Positions 1 to 4,060 of a stretch of DNA of 5,764 bases are shown piece after piece; position 1 is the first letter of the stretch; each line of letters opens with the position of its first letter. This DNA is from CAYYNQ01 sp964473105 (GTDB lineage Bacteria > Sumerlaeota > Sumerlaeia > MVZB01). Position numbers and translations under genes: made by a program. The stretch is taken from the NCBI GenBank assembly GCA_964473105.1, contig CAYYNQ010000064.1, positions 1 to 5,764 on the forward strand, given 5' to 3'. A model generated the notes under the pieces. It did not search any database, was not told where the DNA came from, and saw nothing but the letters and a program-made list of their open reading frames with translations.

Positions 1-1654
1 TCCCATCCCAGAATCCCCGGGCCCTGATGATCACGGGAGGGTCGACATTGAAAGGTCTGGTGAAGCGCTGTGAATCCCGGGTTGGATCCGACCCATCCAG
101 GGTATAATGAATGTCCGCCTTCCAGACAGGACTGCTCAGGCTAACTGTCGTTCGATCGGTGAAGGCAATGCCTTTCCCATAGGCGGCGAGGTTTATATTC
201 ACAACTTCCTGACGGGACCATACTCGGTCAATATGTTTGGGCTCGAGTCCCTCCTCCAGATGATATGACGATGAACCGTCGTCGCCCTGCTGGACCATCC
301 AGGCATCGAGTTTTTCCCGCAGCCCCGACAGGAGCTCCCCGTTTGCAGGATCCCCCGCCAAGTTATGGAGTTCGTAGGGATCTGTCCGTAAATCATAAAG
401 TTCAACCGGAGGCCGGTGGAGATGTACTTCAATCAGCCCGGCCGCAACTGGGTCGGCTTGCGCCTTCCTGAGCCATGATTCCCAGACGACCCATTCATGT
501 TTTTCCCTCCTGGGCAGATTGGTTGCCCAGTAATCGGGGAATTCGAAATGGGAATCGATATTCCAGATGTATTTATGGGTTTTGGTGCGGATCGCCCGCA
601 TCGGATAAACAGTCGTGACACCGTAAGTCATCACGGCATAGATCTCCTGCTGGACATCATCTGTTTCCCCAAGCATCACCGGCAGGAGACTCCTGCCATC
701 CAGTACCTCACCCCCGCACCCTTCAACAACCCCGCCCACATCCCCCCCGGCGATATCGATGAACGTCGGCACGATGTCAACAATACTCGCCAGCGCTTGC
801 GTTCGTGTCCCGGGCTTGATTTTTCCCGGCCATCTCACGATGAATGGCAGCTTGATCCCCGAGTCATACATGTTCCATTTTTCGCGTGGCCAGTGTGACC
901 CGTGATCCGATGCGTAAATCGTCAGGGTATCATCCTCCAAACCGGCATCCTTGAGCAGTTTCAGGACATTCCCGACCGCGTTGTCCATGAATGTGATCTC
1001 GGAGAAATAGCGCGCCCTCTGTGAGCGTGTCTCCGGCGTATCAACCAGGTATGGAGGAATCTCGACCTCATCCGGGCTATAAGGGTAATCGTCCTGGCCG
1101 TGATCAAAGGACCAGTGCGTCTCGAAGTGGTTCATAATAATGCAGAACGGCTTGTCCCCGGGATCGGCGAGGATGCCCTCGACCTCTTTCCCGTGTCCTC
1201 TATGGCCCAATATCTCGTCACGATACTCAAATGGAAAACTTTCCTCCGGCTTGATGTGTTGTTTCCCGAGCAGGATGACACGATAGCCCAGGGATTTCAT
1301 ATAATGCGCCATGCTTTTTGTGCCGGGTTTGCAGGAACTGTGGTTGGGGTGCGCACCGTTGCGGATCGGATTCAGTCCCGTGTAGAGTGCGGCCCGGCTT
1401 GGCCCACACATCGGGGCCGGGGTGATCATGTTCTCAAACAGCATCCCCTCCTGTGCAAACCGGTCGATGTTGGGCGTACTGACATGACTGTTCCCGTAAC
1501 AGCCATGATCGCGCTGCGTGGTATCGTCGGTGAAGATCATGAAGATATTCGGCCGCGGGGATGGACCTCCGGAAGCCTGGATATTGAAAGCACCCGACAG
1601 GGATGAGATGGCAGCAGTCCCGGCCGCTGCCTTGACAAAATCACGTCGTTTCAT
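1..1654 (-). CDS. Tat-exported formylglycine-dependent sulfatase (alkaline-phosphatase superfamily, S1 type) with a chitobiase-like C-terminal domain, 3' end cut by the window
   Basis: The frame is open from the ATG at 1654 to the window edge, giving 551 codons with no stop, so the C-terminus is missing. Sulfatases of this type hydrolyse sulfate esters, or sulfamates, usually on glycans. The N-terminus MKRRDFVKAAAGTAAISSL has a twin-arginine motif and an Ala/Ser-rich stretch, predicting Tat export. Active-site elements are visible: metal ligands D43-D44; the core C83-G-P-S-R87, in which Cys83 (codon 1408-1406) would be converted to formylglycine; GYRVILLGKQH at 123-133 with K131 and H133; and ASDHG at 248-252 with D250 and H251, followed by K268. 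The segment from D250 to about residue 280 resembles the heparan N-sulfatase/arylsulfatase A-like branch, but the substrate cannot be read from it. Residues from about 510 (DIHYTLDGSDPT and onward) match the start of a chitobiase/beta-hexosaminidase C-terminal-type domain. Activation needs a formylglycine-generating enzyme (anSME or FGE) encoded elsewhere. A good Shine-Dalgarno supports the start. Sulfatase assignment is near certain; substrate is unknown. Confidence 0.95.
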   Translation of the reverse strand, partial: MKRRDFVKAAAGTAAISSLSGAFNIQASGGPSPRPNIFMIFTDDTTQRDHGCYGNSHVSTPNIDRFAQEGMLFENMITPAPMCGPSRAALYTGLNPIRNGAHPNHSSCKPGTKSMAHYMKSLGYRVILLGKQHIKPEESFPFEYRDEILGHRGHGKEVEGILADPGDKPFCIIMNHFETHWSFDHGQDDYPYSPDEVEIPPYLVDTPETRSQRARYFSEITFMDNAVGNVLKLLKDAGLEDDTLTIYASDHGSHWPREKWNMYDSGIKLPFIVRWPGKIKPGTRTQALASIVDIVPTFIDIAGGDVGGVVEGCGGEVLDGRSLLPVMLGETDDVQQEIYAVMTYGVTTVYPMRAIRTKTHKYIWNIDSHFEFPDYWATNLPRREKHEWVVWESWLRKAQADPVAAGLIEVHLHRPPVELYDLRTDPYELHNLAGDPANGELLSGLREKLDAWMVQQGDDGSSSYHLEEGLEPKHIDRVWSRQEVVNINLAAYGKGIAFTDRTTVSLSSPVWKADIHYTLDGSDPTRDSQRFTRPFNVDPPVIIRARGFWDG

Positions 1655-1663
1655 GCGTGAATG

Positions 1664-1672
1664 CTCCTTCCC
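1664..1672 (-). promoter_or_regulatory. Shine-Dalgarno of the sulfatase gene
   Basis: On the minus strand GGGAAGGAG lies 9 bases before the ATG at 1654. It is a strong match to the anti-SD and fixes the start that includes the complete Tat signal. Confidence 0.8.
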
Positions 1673-1706
1673 AAATGATCTCGATCAGGGTCATGATATT
1701 CATGTG

Positions 1707-1717
1707 ATGACACCCGG
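1707..1717 (-). promoter_or_regulatory. Shared 11-base motif upstream of the sulfatase (copy 1)
   Basis: The minus strand reads CCGGGTGTCAT, identical to a sequence at 2610-2620 upstream of the prepilin. This copy ends 52 bases before the sulfatase start. In both places the motif is followed within about 15 bases by a further TGAC half, making a loose inverted repeat (TGTCA and TGACC here, 14 bases apart). It could be an operator or part of a leader structure, or it could be chance. No clear -35/-10 pair was found for the sulfatase; TATCAT just downstream of the motif is a possible -10 but has no matching -35. Confidence 0.3.
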
Positions 1718-1782
1718 CCCGGTAGCATGAACCATCACTGGCAATAATCTCAGGCATAGGGCCGATAATGTCGCCGTATAGC

Positions 1783-1798
1783 GGGGGGGGGAGGGGGG
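1783..1798. repeat. Poly-G tract (G9-A-G6 on the plus strand)
   Basis: A run of nine G, one A and six G lies in the prepilin-sulfatase spacer; the transcript would carry the complementary C-rich run. Such homopolymers are prone to slippage in the cell and to length errors in sequencing. It overlaps no gene that I can support. Confidence 0.85.
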
Positions 1799-1829
1799 AA
1801 CATCAAGTCATATTCCATGTCGCCTGCCC

Positions 1830-1874
1830 CAGGACTGCGTTCACAAGATCGTCCGGTATCATCTTGTTGTCCTG
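1830..1874 (-). other. Compound hairpin in the 3' untranslated region of the prepilin
   Basis: Two nested inverted repeats are present: CAGGAC at 1830-1835 pairs with GTCCTG at 1869-1874, and ACAAGAT at 1843-1849 pairs with ATCTTGT at 1861-1867. They are separated by an asymmetric internal loop (7 bases against 1) and capped by an 11-base loop. It begins 22 bases after the prepilin stop codon. It has no T tract, so it is not a standard intrinsic terminator. It could stabilise the prepilin mRNA end or act as a Rho-dependent or attenuation element ahead of the sulfatase. Confidence 0.4.
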
Positions 1875-1896
1875 AATCAATAAGGAACGATCCGGC

Positions 1897-2547
1897 CTAG
1901 CGAACCGGGTTGATGCGTCCGCCATCCCAGTAGACCAGCTGCCCCCCGCTGACCGTCCCGTTGGTTGGGTCATAAAGGTAGGCTGTGATGCGAAGCTGTC
2001 CCTTGTTGTGCCACTGCCGATCGGGGCCGCAGCTCTCCATCTTCCATCGCTCCCTCTGGGAGGGATGACGGCCCACGGGATATTCAGCGTCCTCAGCGCC
2101 GGGAAGATATTCCCAATCCTCACCGCCGATCGGATCTGCCCACCAGATGAACGAGATTCGCCTTCCACCCCAATAGGCACCGCTGGATGGGATCTGGTTG
2201 CTGTTGAAAAAATCGTAGGGAACCTCGGAAAGATATGAGATGGGGGTGCTGAGCAGAGTCCCGTTGTGCATACGATTGTCACCTTCCACCCGGAGTGTAT
2301 CGTTTGCATAGGACAAATCAGGCAACACATAAGTCCCCCCGAATGCTATCGGGACCTGGTTGTAGTCTGTGGTATACATCTCAATCGCCAGCCCGATCGT
2401 CCTCATATCCGTGAGCGCGCGAGAAACCCTGGCCCGCATCTGCGCCTCGAGCAGGTTGGGGACAGCCATCGCTGCCAGGATAGCAATGATCGCAACGACA
2501 ATCAGGAGTTCAATCAATGTGAACGCATGTTTATTCCTGAATTTCAT
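1897..2547 (-). CDS. Type IV pilin-like / type II secretion G-like prepilin with large C-terminal domain
   Basis: This is a complete gene of 216 codons plus TAG. The short basic leader MKFRNKHA is followed by FTLIELLIVVAIIAILAAM, the classic prepilin-peptidase (PilD-type) site. Cleavage would fall between A8 and F9, F9 would be N-methylated, and E13 is the conserved Glu+5 needed for assembly. The hydrophobic helix spans about 9-29, with P30 equivalent to the conserved Pro22 of mature pilins. It continues as an amphipathic helix (NLLEAQMRARVSRALTDMRT) into the head domain. The head ends with SCGPD at 172-176 and YDPTNGTVSGG at 192-202, features I associate with pseudopilins that are amplified in PVC-type and related genomes. 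The -1 residue is Ala rather than the usual Gly, which is tolerated in many such proteins. The product should sit in the inner membrane and be polymerised into a pseudopilus or pilus-like fibre. No secretion ATPase, platform protein or peptidase gene is nearby, so its assembly machinery lies elsewhere. The specific role is unknown. Confidence 0.93.
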   Translation of the reverse strand: MKFRNKHAFTLIELLIVVAIIAILAAMAVPNLLEAQMRARVSRALTDMRTIGLAIEMYTTDYNQVPIAFGGTYVLPDLSYANDTLRVEGDNRMHNGTLLSTPISYLSEVPYDFFNSNQIPSSGAYWGGRRISFIWWADPIGGEDWEYLPGAEDAEYPVGRHPSQRERWKMESCGPDRQWHNKGQLRITAYLYDPTNGTVSGGQLVYWDGGRINPVR

Positions 2548-2555
2548 GAGTGGTC

Positions 2556-2562
2556 ACCCCTT
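2556..2562 (-). promoter_or_regulatory. Shine-Dalgarno of the prepilin gene
   Basis: On the minus strand AAGGGGT lies 8 bases before the ATG at 2547. It supports the start that gives a short, typical prepilin leader. Confidence 0.65.
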
Positions 2563-2609
2563 GCGTACGATCCAGCCCATGACCTGAAAAAGCTGTCACC
2601 ATGATCTGA

Positions 2610-2620
2610 ATGACACCCGG
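2610..2620 (-). promoter_or_regulatory. Shared 11-base motif upstream of the prepilin (copy 2)
   Basis: The minus strand reads CCGGGTGTCAT, identical to 1707-1717. It ends 62 bases before the prepilin ATG and would lie inside the leader if the promoter at 2667-2695 is real. Here TGTCA is followed 12 bases later by TGACA, forming an inverted repeat. The function is unproven. Confidence 0.3.
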
Positions 2621-2666
2621 TCAGGTATCAGCTGAGATTTCGAATTTTGTCTGAGCGGACCCAGAC

Positions 2667-2695
2667 AATCTACTCGATTCAGCTAATATTTTCAA
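2667..2695 (-). promoter_or_regulatory. Candidate sigma70-type promoter for the prepilin
   Basis: On the minus strand TTGAAA (2695-2690) and TAGATT (2672-2667) are separated by 17 bases, matching the consensus at 5 of 6 and 4 of 6 positions. The region is locally AT-rich in an otherwise GC-rich stretch. Transcription would begin near 2660, giving a leader of about 110 bases that carries the shared motif. Confidence 0.35.
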
Positions 2696-2826
2696 CTTCA
2701 AGGACACCATAAGAAGAAATAAGGCCGGGATCCCACCCCCCTGGCCAGGCATGAGGATCGGCAGGAAAACACCCCGGCTAACAGACCCATATCCACCCGT
2801 GTGGCTGTTATTCCTCAATGTGCTGG

Positions 2827-2937
2827 TGCCGGATGATCTCCGCCCAACGGCATCAGAAGGTAACCGTCCCCCACCCCACGGGAGTCCTGATATCAAAATG
2901 ACGAAGGACTCGCCCAGATACTGCAGATGATCCGGCA
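2827..2937. repeat. Long inverted repeat with internal hairpins (possible structured RNA)
   Basis: TGCCGGATGATCT at 2827-2839 and AGATGATCCGGCA at 2925-2937 are inverted copies, with 12 of 13 positions pairing. The 85 bases between them hold GAGTCC at 2882-2887 paired with GGACTC at 2906-2911, and a weaker ACGG/CCGT pair (2847-2850 and 2864-2867). Together these could fold as a three-way junction. With no alignment there is no covariation evidence, and short inverted repeats do arise by chance. Confidence 0.3.
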
Positions 2938-3001
2938 GAGATCCCCACTATCCGCCAATTCCGGTCATCATGATAACAATGCGCGGCTGATTAAACTTGT
3001 A

Positions 3002-3090
3002 AGGGATGTTCCCTGGATCGCCTGAATGAAATATCGGGCCCGATCAGCGTCCCGGTGACGGGACATGTTGTCCAGCCTCCCGTAACACGT
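3002..3090 (-). terminator. Hairpin cluster after the djlA-like gene, possible weak terminator
   Basis: Four hairpins follow the stop codon in transcription order. They are a 7-bp stem with one G-U pair (3090-3084 with 3069-3063); GTCCCG-TCAC-CGGGAC (3064-3049); the perfect 12-base palindrome ATCGGGCCCGAT (3044-3033), followed by ATTTCATT; and AGGGA-ACA-TCCCT (3014-3002). The first two overlap slightly, so they cannot both form fully. None has a proper T run, so efficiency is uncertain and Rho-dependent ending or mRNA protection is possible. Confidence 0.4.
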
Positions 3091-3102
3091 CCATACCGGA
3101 TA

Positions 3103-3828
3103 CTAAGCGATCCCCTTTTCCTTTTTCAGCTCCTCGTAGGCCTCATTGATCTCTCTGAATTTGTTCTCAGAGAACTGGACCAACTCCGGCCCCAGGTGTG
3201 AGACCTTGTCGGGGTGATACTGGGAAGCAAGTTGACGGTAGGCCTTCTTGATTTCCCCATTGCTGGCGGAAGGACTCAACCCAAGCGTGACCAGATGATC
3301 CTGACGCATGGCCTGGCTATATCGCGACCTGATCCGGTCGTGCTCCTCCGGAGCGATTCCCAACGCACCCACAACCAGCTGTATCGCATTCATCTCGCCT
3401 TCGGTGAGAATATGGTCCGCCATCGCAATCTGGTAAAGCAGATCCAGCATCAACAGCCTTTGCTCACGCACGGCAAACTTATCAAACACCCTGCAGACCT
3501 CCTGCAGGTCGGGATTGACCCGCTCGGTCTCGTCGATCAGGGCATCGATGAAACGCATTTCTGTCCCTCGGTAGCCCAATGCCTTGGAAAAGAAGGTATG
3601 AATGGTCTTGCGTTCCAGATCGGAAATGTTTCCATCGGCCATGCAGATTTTGGTCATGATCGCCACAAGGTTGCTGATGAAAACCTGCTCGCCCTGGGCC
3701 GGCATGCGTTCGTTGCTGCCGGGCGGAAGAGCCTGCCTGGAGAGGATACTCTGCAACGCACCTCCCACAACGGCCCCCAACGGCCCGGCGATCATAAAAC
3801 CTATTCCTGTACCCAACAACCAGCCCAT
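3103..3828 (-). CDS. DjlA-like membrane-anchored co-chaperone (TerB-like plus C-terminal J domain)
   Basis: The product is 241 residues, close to E. coli DjlA (about 270) and with the same domain order. A glycine-rich hydrophobic segment at 3-29 (WLLGTGIGFMIAGPLG and onward) resembles the DjlA N-terminal membrane anchor. A helical TerB-like domain at about 48-170 has paired acidic motifs, ADGNISDLE at 64-72 and ADHILTEGE at 137-145. The J domain at about 178-241 has the essential HPD at 205-207, preceded by IKKAYRQLASQY and followed by a helix ending in INEAYEELKKEK. J domains stimulate the ATPase of DnaK; in DjlA the domain faces the cytoplasm. The Gln/Gly-rich linker of E. coli DjlA between the TerB and J domains is almost absent here. 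The frame extends upstream to a GTG at 3858, but that codon overlaps the -10 box; the ATG at 3828 has an SD and is chosen. The gene has its own promoter and is probably a single transcription unit. I leave the symbol blank because orthology to djlA is not shown. Confidence 0.9.
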   Translation of the reverse strand: MGWLLGTGIGFMIAGPLGAVVGGALQSILSRQALPPGSNERMPAQGEQVFISNLVAIMTKICMADGNISDLERKTIHTFFSKALGYRGTEMRFIDALIDETERVNPDLQEVCRVFDKFAVREQRLLMLDLLYQIAMADHILTEGEMNAIQLVVGALGIAPEEHDRIRSRYSQAMRQDHLVTLGLSPSASNGEIKKAYRQLASQYHPDKVSHLGPELVQFSENKFREINEAYEELKKEKGIA

Positions 3829-3833
3829 GATAC

Positions 3834-3840
3834 TTCCCTT
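3834..3840 (-). promoter_or_regulatory. Shine-Dalgarno deciding the start of the djlA-like gene
   Basis: On the minus strand AAGGGAA lies 5 bases before the ATG at 3828. Together with the promoter position it favours this ATG over the GTG 30 bases upstream. Confidence 0.65.
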
Positions 3841-3857
3841 TTCAATAAAGCGCCCCA

Positions 3858-3886
3858 CTTATACTAAAGTCATCCCCATATGACAA
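3858..3886 (-). promoter_or_regulatory. Sigma70-type promoter of the djlA-like gene
   Basis: On the minus strand TTGTCA (3886-3881) and TATAAG (3863-3858) are 17 bases apart, each matching 5 of 6 consensus bases. Transcription would start near 3851, leaving a leader of about 22 bases with the ribosome site in it. It lies downstream of the strong terminator at 3971-4003, as expected for an independent unit. Confidence 0.65.
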
Positions 3887-3970
3887 GACGTTTGGAGTCC
3901 GGGGGATCACCCGGCCTCCCGGGGCAATCATATTTGGATATTGGGAAGCTGGTTTTTCCATGGCCCGGAT

Positions 3971-4003
3971 AAAAAAATACCCCGGGCCGATACAGGCCCG
4001 GGG
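3971..4003 (-). terminator. Strong intrinsic terminator of the large propeller-like gene
   Basis: On the minus strand a perfect 9-bp stem CCCCGGGCC/GGCCCGGGG (4003-3995 with 3988-3980) with a 6-base loop is followed by TA and then seven T (3977-3971). It begins 57 bases after the stop codon at 4061. The GC-rich stem and T run are textbook Rho-independent features. Confidence 0.92.
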
Positions 4004-4030
4004 CCGACTGTCTGTCCGTTAACACATGCC

Positions 4031-4046
4031 CCCCTGCAACCAGGGG
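4031..4046 (-). other. Small GC-rich hairpin just after the stop of the propeller-like gene
   Basis: CCCCTG at 4031-4036 pairs with CAGGGG at 4041-4046 around a 4-base loop, 14 bases after the stop codon and ahead of the strong terminator. It lacks a T run. It may protect the transcript end. Confidence 0.4.
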
Positions 4047-4060
4047 AAGCGAACCGGATC

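Larger units (their letters stand above)
2548..3102. other. Gene-free region between the djlA-like gene and the prepilin
   Basis: These 555 bases contain no convincing protein gene. A 91-codon minus-strand frame at 2896-2621 is low-complexity and Gly/Ser/Arg-rich, with no recognisable domain and no good ribosome site. What can be seen is a set of hairpins after the co-chaperone gene (3002-3090), a long inverted repeat (2827-2937), a candidate promoter (2667-2695), a short motif shared with the sulfatase leader (2610-2620) and the prepilin ribosome site. It is longer than a simple promoter needs, so it may hold an untranslated RNA or a decayed gene. Confidence 0.6.

Noticed and set aside
1100..1606. 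A 168-codon plus-strand frame opposite the sulfatase
   Set aside because: It is antisense to a sulfatase whose active-site motifs are all readable in the minus frame. This is the expected shadow of GC-rich codon use.
1803..2330. A 175-codon minus-strand frame overlapping the prepilin gene and running past its stop
   Set aside because: It is out of frame with a clear prepilin that has leader, hydrophobic helix and tail motifs. Its composition is Arg/Ser/Pro-rich with no domain. The 19-codon tail starting with Met-Ile-Pro lacks a good ribosome site.
2621..2896. A 91-codon minus-strand frame in the long gene-free region
   Set aside because: It is Gly/Ser/Arg-rich with no recognisable domain and no convincing ribosome site, and its 3' part overlaps the candidate prepilin promoter.
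3214..3867. A 217-codon plus-strand frame opposite the djlA-like gene
   Set aside because: The minus frame carries a complete J domain with HPD and a TerB-like domain; the plus frame shows no domain and begins without a ribosome site.
3899..3914. CCGGG-GGATCA-CCCGG hairpin upstream of the djlA-like promoter as a second terminator
   Set aside because: The stem is only 5 bp with no T run in either direction, and the strong terminator at 3971-4003 already explains the end of the upstream gene.
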